This document shows positions 1-7,358 of a stretch of 64,000 bases of DNA, piece by piece. The translations under genes and the position numbers were made by a program. Under the pieces are notes generated by a model. It saw only the letters and a program-made list of their open reading frames with translations. It was not told the DNA's origin and did not search any database. The first letter of the stretch is position 1; the number at the start of each line of letters is the position of its first letter. Source of the stretch: Psychrobacillus sp044762745 (GTDB lineage: Bacteria > Bacillota > Bacilli > Bacillales_A > Planococcaceae); the NCBI RefSeq assembly GCF_044762745.1, contig NZ_JBIWEX010000017.1, positions 41,159 through 105,158 of the forward strand, in the 5' to 3' direction.

Positions 1-30
1 TACAGCTTATAGAGAAAGGGTCAGACAACG

Positions 31-1335
31 ATGAGTAGACAAAATTTAACTGAGCAATTTCCTTTAATTGAAAAAATGAAAAAAACAGAAGAAGTAATTT
101 GGTTCAATCCAAATATAACAAAAACAGAAAACGCTTTGAAAAATCTAAGCGTTACAAGTGAAATGGTACAGGACGCAAGTGATCGTCTAGATAGATTTGC
201 TTCTTACTTACAAATTGCTTTTCCTGCAACAGCGAAAACGAATGGCATCATCGAATCTCCACTCGTAGCTATTCCAAAAATGGCTATTGGGATGAAGGAA
301 TTATTCCAAACTGATTTCGATGGAGAGCTTTTACTAAAATGCGACAATGATCTACCGATTTCTGGTTCAATTAAAGCGCGCGGTGGTATTTATGAAGTGT
401 TGAAAATTGCGGAGACCCTTGCTATTCAGGAAGGCTTCTTGACCGAGGCAGATGATTATAGCGTTCTTGCCAAGGATGAAATGCGAGCATTCTTCTCTCG
501 TTATTCTATTGCAGTCGGTTCAACAGGAAATCTTGGTTTGAGCATCGGGATTATGAGTGCGAAAATCGGATTCCGTGTGACAGTCCATATGTCGAGCGAT
601 GCTAAGCAATGGAAAAAAGATATGCTTCGGGAAAAAGGAGTAGAAGTGATCGAATACGCTTCCGATTACAGTATCGCGGTGGAAGAAGGTAGAAAACAAG
701 CGGAAAAAGATCCGACATGCTTTTTTATCGACGACGAAAATTCTACAGACTTATTTATGGGCTATGCAGTTGCAGCAAGTAGATTAAAAAAACAGTTGGA
801 GCAGCAAGGGAAAAAAGTAGATGAAGATCATCCGTTGTTTGTCTATTTACCTTGTGGCGTTGGTGGTGGACCAGGCGGCGTGGCATTTGGCTTAAAGCTT
901 TTGTTTGGTGACAATGTTCATTGCTACTTTGCAGAACCGACTCACTCTCCTTGTATGTTACTCGGGATGATGACGGGATTACATGAAGATATAGCAGTAG
1001 ATGAAATTGGTTTAGACAATAAAACCGACGCGGATGGTCTAGCAGTTGGTCGACCTTCTGGATTTGTCGGTAAAACACTGGAGAAGCTTTTAAGTGGAAG
1101 TTATACGATTAGTGATGGAAAGATGTATACATTGCTTGCGCTACTTGCGGATACGGAAAAGATTCACTTAGAACCGTCTGCACTAGCAGGGATGACTGGC
1201 CCAATTCATTTAGCGGGTAATGGTGTTCCTTTGAATAATGCAACGCATATTGTGTGGGCAACTGGCGGTGGAATGGTACCGGGGCATGTGAAAGAAGTGT
1301 ACTACGAAAAAGGAAAGCTATTACTTAATCAGTAA
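31..1335 (+). CDS. dsdA: D-serine dehydratase (PLP-dependent)
   Basis: Converts D-serine to pyruvate and ammonia in the cytosol, detoxifying or using D-serine. The protein is 434 aa, the usual DsdA length. The PLP lysine sits in SGSIKARGG (about residues 110-118). A phosphate-binding GSTGNLGLS follows near residue 162, and a glycine-rich GVGGGPGGV lies near residue 275, all typical of fold-type II serine/threonine dehydratases. The ATG follows a weak AAGGG. It stands alone, followed by a hairpin at 1368-1407 and then a minus-strand prophage remnant. The family is certain; the D-serine specificity comes from DsdA-type length and motifs. Confidence 0.93.
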   Translation: MSRQNLTEQFPLIEKMKKTEEVIWFNPNITKTENALKNLSVTSEMVQDASDRLDRFASYLQIAFPATAKTNGIIESPLVAIPKMAIGMKELFQTDFDGELLLKCDNDLPISGSIKARGGIYEVLKIAETLAIQEGFLTEADDYSVLAKDEMRAFFSRYSIAVGSTGNLGLSIGIMSAKIGFRVTVHMSSDAKQWKKDMLREKGVEVIEYASDYSIAVEEGRKQAEKDPTCFFIDDENSTDLFMGYAVAASRLKKQLEQQGKKVDEDHPLFVYLPCGVGGGPGGVAFGLKLLFGDNVHCYFAEPTHSPCMLLGMMTGLHEDIAVDEIGLDNKTDADGLAVGRPSGFVGKTLEKLLSGSYTISDGKMYTLLALLADTEKIHLEPSALAGMTGPIHLAGNGVPLNNATHIVWATGGGMVPGHVKEVYYEKGKLLLNQ

Positions 1336-1367
1336 ACTTTCTTATTTTCTCTTTCGAAAGAGTAAAG

Positions 1368-1407
1368 AAGGATGACTTAAAAGAAGAATTACTTTTAAGT
1401 CATCCTT
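1368..1407. terminator. bidirectional hairpin after dsdA
   Basis: Perfect 16-bp arms (AAGGATGACTTAAAAG and its complement) around an 8-nt loop. It lies between the convergent dsdA and ImmA-like genes. The T-tracts on both sides are weak. Confidence 0.7.
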
Positions 1408-1416
1408 ATCATTTAT

Positions 1417-1875
1417 TTAATCTTCTTTTTCTATCCTCTTAATATTTAGAGGCTCAAAGGTAATCCTGTATTCTTTATGTAATTTAAAGAGACCATATTT
1501 TTCAATATAATAATCTATTACGTTTTTTAAATACTCCGGAGTTATTTCAAGATTCGTGCACACTTCTTCCAGTGTTGTCTGTCCTTTTTCGTAGCAATCA
1601 ATTAGCTGATCCAAAGAGACAATTTTTTCATAACCCCATCTTCGGGCGATTTGTTCTAATTTTATACTTCTCATATCATTTAAGTCTGTAATGTCTCCAT
1701 AGGTCGTCTCGTAATGACCAAGCTCTTCTGCTAAAATACAATGCTTTTCGTATTTATCTTTGAATTTATCAATTTCAATGACGTTATCATAATATAAACC
1801 TGGGAGACCTTTAGGTAATGCTTTCTCAATAATTTTAATATGTGGGTACTCCATTATCAGACGATCATACGTCAT
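1417..1875 (-). CDS. ImmA/IrrE-like phage protease
   Basis: 152-aa protein of the ImmA/IrrE (DUF955) type, which in ICEBs1 and related phages cleaves the cognate repressor to trigger induction. The motif reads AEELGHYETTYGD. The second half (xLGH with downstream Glu/Asp) fits a zinc peptidase, but the first His of HExxH is Glu here, a variant I recall from several phage members. It lies 13 bp downstream of the XRE repressor on the same strand, the classical ImmR-ImmA order. GAGGTG precedes the ATG. Function as an antirepressor protease is inferred from family and position. Confidence 0.8.
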   Translation of the reverse strand: MTYDRLIMEYPHIKIIEKALPKGLPGLYYDNVIEIDKFKDKYEKHCILAEELGHYETTYGDITDLNDMRSIKLEQIARRWGYEKIVSLDQLIDCYEKGQTTLEEVCTNLEITPEYLKNVIDYYIEKYGLFKLHKEYRITFEPLNIKRIEKED

Positions 1876-1888
1876 GTAAACACCTCAT

Positions 1889-2230
1889 TTATCCGCGTTG
1901 CGATTTAATAAACTCAATATACTTCTTAATGTCTTCCATTTCTTCTTCCGTGACATCTTCATCAATATGCGCTGCAATAGTTACGATTTTCTGTCTATCC
2001 AATATTTTTTCAGAGTCTTCTCCTAGGAAATAATGGCCTGGAACTTGAAAAAAATCAGCGAGTAATCGAACAAATTCCAACTTAGGATCGGCTTCTCCGT
2101 TTTCCCAACGACTTATAGAGCTCTTACTAATTTTACTGCCAAATTTAGAATTTAAAGAATCCGCTAATTGTTCAATGGTGAGTTTTCTATTCAGTCTTAG
2201 CTCTTTTAATAATGTTCCGAAGTTCTTCAC
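1889..2230 (-). CDS. XRE-family phage repressor
   Basis: 113-aa cI/ImmR-like repressor. An N-terminal helix-turn-helix (residues about 8-60: LTIEQLADSLN ... ISKSSISRWENGEADP) is followed by a short acidic C-terminal tail. It starts with GTG and AAGGAG lies about 10 nt upstream. It is divergent from xtrA and shares with it an intergenic region carrying four operator-like inverted repeats. It is co-directional with the ImmA-like gene just downstream. It probably represses the xtrA-side promoter and its own. Confidence 0.88.
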   Translation of the reverse strand: MKNFGTLLKELRLNRKLTIEQLADSLNSKFGSKISKSSISRWENGEADPKLEFVRLLADFFQVPGHYFLGEDSEKILDRQKIVTIAAHIDEDVTEEEMEDIKKYIEFIKSQRG

Positions 2231-2265
2231 AGCTGTAATCTCCTTACATATTATCTATAGTTTGA

Positions 2266-2294
2266 ATTCTAACTCGATATTTCCTAAAACGCAA
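2266..2294 (-). promoter_or_regulatory. probable repressor promoter
   Basis: On the minus strand TTGCGT (2294-2289) and TAGAAT (2271-2266) are 17 bp apart, upstream of the XRE repressor GTG. The degenerate operator copy at 2280-2295 overlaps the -35 box, consistent with autoregulation. Confidence 0.5.
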
Positions 2295-2415
2295 CAAATC
2301 AAAATAAATTAGTTCCATTTTAGGAACATTTCTGTTGACATAGATTTCTGTTAGTAATATGATAGATTTATCCCTAAAAGGAACCTACGTTCGTATTTAG
2401 TTCCGTTTTCGGAAA
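2280..2415. promoter_or_regulatory. array of four phage operator-like inverted repeats
   Basis: 16-bp sites of the form GTTCC-N6-GGAAC. Site 2312-2327 has perfect arms; 2369-2384 reads TATCC-N6-GGAAC; 2400-2415 reads GTTCC-N6-GGAAA; 2280-2295 is a weaker copy (TTTCC-N6-GCAAC). Start-to-start spacings are 32, 57 and 31 bp. They bracket the promoter at 2335-2363, as expected for binding of the adjacent XRE repressor. Confidence 0.72.
2335..2363 (+). promoter_or_regulatory. phage switch promoter for xtrA side
   Basis: TTGACA (2335-2340), a 17-bp spacer, then TATGAT (2358-2363): a near-consensus sigma-A promoter. One operator repeat lies just upstream of the -35 box and another just downstream of the -10 box. 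Confidence 0.82.
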
Positions 2416-2434
2416 TGGTGAGGAGATGACATTT

Positions 2435-2632
2435 ATGAGGATGAAAGACATAGAAGTAGATTCCAAAGGTAATATCAATCTCAATACAAAGGAAATTCCG
2501 AATCCATGCATCGTAGTAATTAGTAAAAATACAGCAAAAATGACAGAGCTACCCCCTTTCGCTGATACGATCATTAAGACACATCAAGGAAAAGTCGTGC
2601 GTGTTAAATGGAATGAGGGAGAAGATTTTTAA
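2435..2632 (+). CDS. xtrA: XtrA/YqaO-like phage protein
   Basis: Small protein (65 aa from this start) resembling XtrA of PBSX and YqaO of the skin element: acidic N-terminus with DSKGNINL, then ELPPFADTIIKTHQGKVVRVKW. The molecular function of the family is unknown; it marks PBSX-type early regions. An in-frame ATG at 2426 abuts the AGGAG, so the ATG at 2435, 9 nt after it, is the better start. It is the first gene under the operator-flanked promoter. Confidence 0.7.
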   Translation: MRMKDIEVDSKGNINLNTKEIPNPCIVVISKNTAKMTELPPFADTIIKTHQGKVVRVKWNEGEDF

Positions 2633-2674
2633 AATTGAGTAGAAATAAATCAAAATAGTCCCACCAGTCAGCTG

Positions 2675-2730
2675 GAGGACAACAAACGATTTCAGCATCT
2701 TGCTGGTCTTTTGTTGTCCTCTTTTTTTTA
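2675..2730 (+). terminator. terminator or attenuator between xtrA and sigma-like gene
   Basis: Long stem GAGGACAACAAA (2675-2686) pairs with 2710-2721 and is followed by eight T. A small CAGCA/TGCTG hairpin sits inside the loop. It lies within the presumed early phage transcript, so it may control read-through to the sigma-like gene. Confidence 0.75.
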
Positions 2731-2763
2731 TAGGGTTTTAAAAATAAAAAGGAGGAACTTCCT

Positions 2764-3240
2764 ATGTTAAATTGGGCGGATAAATTGATACAAGAATATT
2801 CATTTCATAAAAATGAGTTGGAGCATCTAAAGGGACTATTAGATCCGATGAAACCTAAAGATAATGCAGATCTCAAAATTATTAATAGCATGATTGATGA
2901 TATGTCTTATGCACTTGAATGGATGAAGAAGGGGAGAAGACCAGGTAACTTTCATGGTGCTGATAAAAGGTCCATCTATCAACGACGAGCATTATTGGAT
3001 ATGGATCTATTCCCAACAATTGAATTGGAAACAAAGCAAACTAGTTTAAGTGAAGAACAGAAACAAAAAATAATAACTATTTTAGTAGAGCTTTCACATA
3101 GAGAGAGACAATGCTATTTAATGCATATGGCATATGGGATGAGTCTTACAGAAATTGCAGAGGAGCTGAACTTAAAGAAGAGAACCGTGCAACAATACAT
3201 TGATCGGGCAAAGGACAAAGTCAAAGAACTCGTTTCCTGA
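2764..3240 (+). CDS. sigma-70 region-4 phage activator (Xpf-like)
   Basis: 158 aa. The C-terminal half carries a sigma region 4 helix-turn-helix (LSHRERQCYLMHMAYGMSLTEIAEELNLKKRTVQQYI, given by positions about 112-150). No region 2 is visible. This matches the PBSX positive control factor Xpf type, which switches on late phage genes. AAGGAGG precedes the ATG. Here the only late-type genes left downstream are the lysis genes at 3314-4672. Function inferred from family and order. Confidence 0.78.
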   Translation: MLNWADKLIQEYSFHKNELEHLKGLLDPMKPKDNADLKIINSMIDDMSYALEWMKKGRRPGNFHGADKRSIYQRRALLDMDLFPTIELETKQTSLSEEQKQKIITILVELSHRERQCYLMHMAYGMSLTEIAEELNLKKRTVQQYIDRAKDKVKELVS

Positions 3241-3313
3241 CGTACGCTTGACGTATAAACCCACCTAGTAGTGAAAGGAGTTATTTGATACTTGAGATGG
3301 ATGGGGGTGCAAA

Positions 3314-3607
3314 ATGGAGGCATTTATCGGTATTGGTTGCACTATGTTGGGTTTATTAATAGGACTACTTACATTTGGTCGTAACCGCGACAAAGATGTA
3401 AAAGCAGACGCTGCTAAAACAGCAGTTATTGAAACGAAGCTAGACACTATTAGTAATGGCGTGGAATCGATTCGAATTGATTTGAAAGCGAATGAAAAGC
3501 AAATGGACGTACTATCAGAACGTGTAGCACGAGTGGAAGAAGGCTCGAAGCATGTTCACAAAAGGATCGATAATATCAAAGTTATTCAGGAGGCGCAACA
3601 TGTATGA
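3314..3607 (+). CDS. small membrane-anchored coiled-coil phage protein
   Basis: 97 aa. One N-terminal membrane segment (residues about 3-20, FIGIGCTMLGLLIGLLTF) is followed by a charged amphipathic region likely to form a coiled coil (ETKLDTISNGVESIRIDLKANEKQ ..., about 40-90). GGGGGTG precedes the ATG and its end overlaps the holin by 4 nt. Such proteins often sit beside holins in Bacillales phages; it may be a holin partner or spanin-like factor, but I do not recognise a named family. Confidence 0.6.
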   Translation: MEAFIGIGCTMLGLLIGLLTFGRNRDKDVKADAAKTAVIETKLDTISNGVESIRIDLKANEKQMDVLSERVARVEEGSKHVHKRIDNIKVIQEAQHV

Positions 3608-3873
3608 AGATTAACTGGAAAGTGCGTTTTAAAAATAAGATGTGGGTTACAGGTTTAATTGCCCAACTTTTTTTATTAACTGAATTACTTTTGATAGGTG
3701 CTCATGCAGCTAGTTTAACTAATTTCCATTTAACAGAAGAAATGAAAGACTGGATATTTGCTTTTGTAAATGTAGTGTTTGGATTATTAGCAACAATGGG
3801 GATTATTCAAGATCCTACGACAAACAATTTTGCTGATAGTCAACGAGCAATGAAATATATTGAACCAAAATAA
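3604..3873 (+). CDS. phage holin, phi-LC3 type
   Basis: 89 aa. It begins MKINWKVRFKNKMWVTGLIAQ and ends with IIQDPTTNNFADSQRAMKYI, the beginning and end signatures of phi-LC3-family holins. Two membrane segments (about residues 14-36 and 50-68) flank a short external loop. It would permeabilise the membrane so that the amidase downstream reaches the wall. ATGA overlap with the upstream gene implies coupling. Confidence 0.85.
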   Translation: MKINWKVRFKNKMWVTGLIAQLFLLTELLLIGAHAASLTNFHLTEEMKDWIFAFVNVVFGLLATMGIIQDPTTNNFADSQRAMKYIEPK

Positions 3874-3897
3874 GCTGCCTGCGGGTGGCTTTTTCTT
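3873..3897 (+). terminator. weak hairpin after holin
   Basis: AGCTGCC/GGTGGCT stem with two G-T pairs and a TGCG loop, followed by TTTTTC. Partial termination before the endolysin gene is possible. Confidence 0.45.
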
Positions 3898-3982
3898 TTA
3901 AGGTGGTGATTGCTATGTGACATTGAAAGCAAAGTACAAGCACTCTTTTCTAGCAATACAAAACTAATATGAGGTGATAATG

Positions 3983-4672
3983 ATGGTAAAAGTATTTATT
4001 GATGCAGGACATGGTGGAACGGATTCAGGTGCAGTAGGAAATGGTTTGCAGGAGAAAAACTTAACATTGCAAATTGCTACTAGAGTCAAAGATATTCTAA
4101 ATGCTGAGTACAACAATGTAAGTGTCTTAATGAGTCGAACTGGGGATCAGAGCTTGACATTGGCACAACGTACAAATGCAGCTAATGCTTGGGGAGCAGA
4201 TTTCCTCCTTTCCGTTCACATTAATGCAGGCGGCGGGACTGGCTATGAAGATTATGTTTACCCAGGGGTAGGGGCACCTACTACCATTTATCAAAATACG
4301 ATTCATTCGGAAATATTAAAACTTGTGAATTTTACGGATCGTGGTAAAAAACAAGAAAACTTTCATATGTTACGTGAATCCAATATGCCAGCTCTTTTGA
4401 CGGAGAATGGATTTATTGATAATGCAAATGATGCAACAAAGTTGAAAACATCATCCTTCATTGAATCATTGGCCCGAGGTCATGTGAATGGGATTGCAAA
4501 TTGCTTCAATCTTCAAAAGAAAAGCACAGGAGTTTATCATACTGTAAAAAGTGGTGATACAGTTTATTCATTAAGTCAGGCTTATGGTAGCACAGTGCAA
4601 CAAATTAAGGATTGGAATGGACTTGATGCTAACTACACAATTTATGTTGGACAAGTATTGAGAGTGAAATAA
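3983..4672 (+). CDS. N-acetylmuramoyl-L-alanine amidase with LysM (endolysin)
   Basis: 229 aa endolysin. Amidase_3 domain at about residues 1-175: zinc ligands in DAGHGG (first His), Glu of LQEKNL, and His of SVHINA; catalytic Glu in LLTENGF. One LysM repeat at the C-terminus (about 183-229: YHTVKSGDTVYSLSQ ... IYVGQVLRV) binds peptidoglycan. No signal peptide, consistent with release through the holin. In-frame GTG/ATG codons occur at 3974 and 3980; the ATG at 3983 has the best spacing from GAGGTG. Confidence 0.93.
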   Translation: MVKVFIDAGHGGTDSGAVGNGLQEKNLTLQIATRVKDILNAEYNNVSVLMSRTGDQSLTLAQRTNAANAWGADFLLSVHINAGGGTGYEDYVYPGVGAPTTIYQNTIHSEILKLVNFTDRGKKQENFHMLRESNMPALLTENGFIDNANDATKLKTSSFIESLARGHVNGIANCFNLQKKSTGVYHTVKSGDTVYSLSQAYGSTVQQIKDWNGLDANYTIYVGQVLRVK

Positions 4673-4680
4673 GAATGATG

Positions 4681-4713
4681 GCCCTGCTCACATACGTGGG
4701 CGGGGCTTTTTTT
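4681..4713 (+). terminator. terminator after endolysin
   Basis: GC-rich stem GCCC.GC.CAC / GTG.GC.GGGC with an ATAC loop, followed by seven T. It closes the phage remnant. Confidence 0.85.
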
Positions 4714-4780
4714 ATGCTTTAGGGAAAATTCATGGCATGTGGCTAACTATCTCTCAACAACACAAGGTATGCCACTTTAT

Positions 4781-5118
4781 AAGGATAATGCGTCGTAATG
4801 AAGTTACCGCTAGGATTTCCGCTGCAGGGCGGACGCTTTCCGCGGGGTGAGCGATGAGCCATCACCGACGCTACGCGTACGTTGTGATTTCTCATCTGTC
4901 TCACTCATCCCGCTGGAGTCGCCGCCCTTCCGCTCCAATCCACTAAAATTACTAGCTAATCAATTTCGAATTTTACAGTATATGGTTGAACGCGACAAAA
5001 TCCACTGCAAACGCGACAAACTAGCCTTTGAACACGACAAAGACTACCCCGAGCACGACAAAAAGACCGCTCAACACGATAAACCCGAAGATCCTATCCT
5101 TACGACGCATTATTCCTA
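4781..5118. repeat. MITE-like element, copy 1
   Basis: About 340 bp bounded by imperfect inverted ends: GGATAATGCGTCGTAATG on the left (4783-4800) and the complement of GGAATAATGCGTCGTAAGG on the right (5098-5116). The left half folds into a long imperfect hairpin (about 4831-4930, arms beginning AGGGCGG). The right half holds five CRCGAYAAA units at exactly 21-bp steps (4991, 5012, 5033, 5054, 5075). Copy 2 at 62091-62428 is co-linear with no indel; I saw a single substitution (4890) in the core. It contains a shadow ORF but no gene I can support. Confidence 0.75.
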
Positions 5119-5182
5119 TATTGTGCAACTATCCTTTATAGATAGCTATGATAAACAATGCGTTTTTGCTCTACCATATATA

Positions 5183-5206
5183 TAACAAATGTGTTACACT
5201 ATAGAT
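5183..5206 (+). promoter_or_regulatory. palindromic promoter region of GntR operon
   Basis: TAACA-AATG-TGTTA inverted repeat (5183-5196) overlaps GTGTTACAC (5191-5199), next to a TATAGAT -10-like box (5200-5206). This is placed where the GntR product would autoregulate. Confidence 0.45.
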
Positions 5207-5236
5207 AGAACAAAGGTAAATAGAGGAGGTTGTACC

Positions 5237-5626
5237 ATGTTCATTGAAATACAAACAAATTCATCTGTGCCAATTTATCTACAACTTGCCCAGCAGCTTA
5301 TAGAAGGAATAGCAAGAGGCGAATTAAAACCAGGAGACTCATTACCATCTGTTCGAGCATTCGCTGCAGATTTAGGTATGAATATGCATACAGTAAATAA
5401 AGCATATCATTATTTAGAAGAGAAAGAATTTATTCAAATCGTCGCTAAATCGGGCGTTATTATACAACCAAATGGAATCCCAAAAGCAACAGCAGAGGAA
5501 AAACAACTGTTAGCAGAACGAATCCGACCACTAGTAGCGGAAGGATTAGTGTTAAAACTATCGGAGGAAGAAATGGTCGATATGGTACAGAAACTCGTGC
5601 AACACATTAAGGAGGGGACATCATGA
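5237..5626 (+). CDS. GntR-family regulator, YtrA type
   Basis: 129 aa. N-terminal winged helix (about residues 10-75: PIYLQLAQQLIEGIARGELKPG, LPSVRAFAADLGMNMHTVNKAYHYLEE) with only a short C-terminal extension, the YtrA subfamily layout. GAGGAGG lies 8 nt before the ATG; an in-frame upstream extension to 5189 lacks a ribosome site. Its stop overlaps the next start (ATGA at 5623). YtrA-type repressors usually control adjacent membrane protein genes in response to envelope stress, which fits this operon. Confidence 0.88.
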   Translation: MFIEIQTNSSVPIYLQLAQQLIEGIARGELKPGDSLPSVRAFAADLGMNMHTVNKAYHYLEEKEFIQIVAKSGVIIQPNGIPKATAEEKQLLAERIRPLVAEGLVLKLSEEEMVDMVQKLVQHIKEGTS

Positions 5627-6729
5627 TAGTTTTCTTATTTGGATTTATTTTCATATTTATCACCATATTACAAGCATTTACGCCGAAACTACTTAAACAA
5701 ACGGAAGTATTCGGTGTCTATGTACCAGAACAATACACGAAAGAACCAACAATCGTAGCATATAAAAAGAGGTATACTTCCGTTGTCCTAAGGCTAGGGA
5801 TTGTTGTGTTTGCAGCTTATCTTATTTGGGCATTAACGCAATCTCCTACAGAAGAAGTGCTATCACTTATTAGTATAGGTGTTCAGTTCTGCATTCTTTT
5901 TATTGGCTTGGGTTATTATTTCACAATGCATGTACGCGTGAAAAAACTGAAAGAGGAGCAAGGATGGACGACGGGGAAAAAGGAAGTACGTGTAGTAGAC
6001 TTGCAATTTCAAGAAAAGCTTCAGCTAATACCACGAATTGTGTTTATCATTCCAATGATTATTACGGTAGGCTTAATCATTTACACATTTATGAAATACG
6101 CTCAAATGCCTGACATGATCCCTACTCATTGGGGAGCCTCTGGGCAACCAGATGCATTTAGCGAAAAAACGTATTTCAGCGTCATTTCGATGCCGCTTAT
6201 TTTACTTGTGATGCAAGGGATGTTCCTGATGATGAGCGAAGGGATGAAGTTTTCAGGTGCGAAGATAAACCCGGCAAATAAAAAAACATCGGTTTCACAG
6301 CAGCTAGCATTCCGTAAATATAGTAGCTGGTTTGCTTTATTTATCACAATAACGATGACATTAATGATGGGTTATTTTCATTTACAAACAATCCATCCAG
6401 AAATTGGATCCGCTTGGGTGATGTTCGCCCTTCCACTTGTCTTTTTAGTGCTAACTTTCGTTGCAGTGGGTATATATATAGTGAAGGTCGGGCAAAGTGG
6501 TTCGCGTTTGAAGGTAGAAAATGATAGTCCAAGTTTAGAAGATAAAATAGCTGTCGATGATGATAAATACTGGAAGGGTGGAATAATTTATATCAATAAA
6601 GATGATCCAAGCATTCTAGTAGAAAAACGATTTGGCGTAGGTTGGACACTCAATTATGGACGACCGCTAAGTTGGCTCGTTCTATTAGGACCAATTATCC
6701 TAATTATAGTAATAGTATTTAGCTTATAG
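5623..6729 (+). CDS. DUF1648/DUF5808 membrane protein
   Basis: 368 aa integral membrane protein with about seven hydrophobic segments. A DUF1648 signature lies near residues 150-190 (MPDMIPTHWGASGQPDAFS), and a C-terminal DUF5808-like segment YWKGGIIYINKDDPSILVEKR is followed by a last membrane helix. Function unknown. It is translationally coupled to the GntR gene and belongs to the operon 5237-7311. Confidence 0.8.
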   Translation: MIVFLFGFIFIFITILQAFTPKLLKQTEVFGVYVPEQYTKEPTIVAYKKRYTSVVLRLGIVVFAAYLIWALTQSPTEEVLSLISIGVQFCILFIGLGYYFTMHVRVKKLKEEQGWTTGKKEVRVVDLQFQEKLQLIPRIVFIIPMIITVGLIIYTFMKYAQMPDMIPTHWGASGQPDAFSEKTYFSVISMPLILLVMQGMFLMMSEGMKFSGAKINPANKKTSVSQQLAFRKYSSWFALFITITMTLMMGYFHLQTIHPEIGSAWVMFALPLVFLVLTFVAVGIYIVKVGQSGSRLKVENDSPSLEDKIAVDDDKYWKGGIIYINKDDPSILVEKRFGVGWTLNYGRPLSWLVLLGPIILIIVIVFSL

Positions 6730-6760
6730 GTTGTGAAAATTTAAATTGGAGGCGACTCAT

Positions 6761-7081
6761 GTGTTAGTAGTGACAACGGAAAAAATTGAAGGGTATAAAA
6801 TTGTCGAAGTAAAAGGTCCTGCCTTTGGTCTAATTGTAAGAAGTAGAGGGCTTGGCGGGGATATTATGGCTGGTTTAAAAGGCTTAGTAGGTGGGGAGAT
6901 CAAGCAATATACCGCGATGTTGGAGGATTCAAGAAAAGAGGCAATGGATCGTATGATTAATAATGCTCATCAAATGAACGCGAACGCTATTATTATGATG
7001 CGATTTGACTCAGGTGAAATTGGTCAGAATATGAGTGAGATTGTGGCATACGGAACCGCGGTTGTTGTAGAGAAGCTATGA
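6761..7081 (+). CDS. YbjQ/UPF0145 family protein
   Basis: 106 aa from a GTG start. GGAGG (6748-6752) sits 8 nt before this GTG, whereas an in-frame TTG at 6746 has no ribosome site. The sequence LVVTTEKIEGYKIVEVKG at the start and the repeated glycine-rich middle are typical of the heavy-metal-binding-like YbjQ family, thought to form pentameric assemblies. Biochemical role unknown. It overlaps the next gene by 4 nt. Confidence 0.85.
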   Translation: MLVVTTEKIEGYKIVEVKGPAFGLIVRSRGLGGDIMAGLKGLVGGEIKQYTAMLEDSRKEAMDRMINNAHQMNANAIIMMRFDSGEIGQNMSEIVAYGTAVVVEKL

Positions 7082-7311
7082 CGGCAATCATTGTTGTAGT
7101 AGGTATATATATCGTGCAAATTATAGCGGTTCTAGCTTTTATTTTGCTCGGATATTTTATTTATGATAAACGGTTTAGACGCAATCATGGAACAAAAGTT
7201 ACGGAAGGCTTTGAGCGAACAGAAGAGGTCAATATCGACCCCGTTACCGGTGAGAAAATGAGGGTGTACTATAATCCTAAAACAGGCGAGCGTTTTTATA
7301 AGAAAGAGTAA
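7078..7311 (+). CDS. small membrane protein of GntR operon
   Basis: 77 aa. One N-terminal membrane helix (about residues 3-27) is followed by a basic stretch and a short repeat-like end, NIDPVTGEKMRVYYNPKTGERFYK, in which VTGEKMRVYY and KTGERFYK echo each other. ATGA overlap with YbjQ indicates coupling. I do not recognise a family. Confidence 0.7.
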   Translation: MTAIIVVVGIYIVQIIAVLAFILLGYFIYDKRFRRNHGTKVTEGFERTEEVNIDPVTGEKMRVYYNPKTGERFYKKE

Positions 7312-7325
7312 AAGCTACATTCGTA

Positions 7326-7350
7326 CAAAAAGCGTTTCCCAAAGAAACGC
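7326..7350 (-). terminator. terminator for minus-strand small membrane gene
   Basis: AAGCGTTTC arms (7331-7350) with a T-tract only on the minus-strand side. This implies a minus-strand transcript ending here. Confidence 0.65.
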
Positions 7351-7358
7351 TTCGTCGA

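Noticed and set aside
4991..5083. CRISPR array
   Set aside because: Repeated words are 8-9 bp with 12-bp gaps, too short for CRISPR repeats, and no cas gene is near. The same applies to 19182 and 57098.
4847..5185. 112-aa reading frame with RDK/HDK heptads, and its 93-aa twin at 62157
   Set aside because: They lie entirely in the MITE-like element, lack ribosome sites, and the heptads simply translate the 21-bp DNA period. The related array at 57098 breaks frame.
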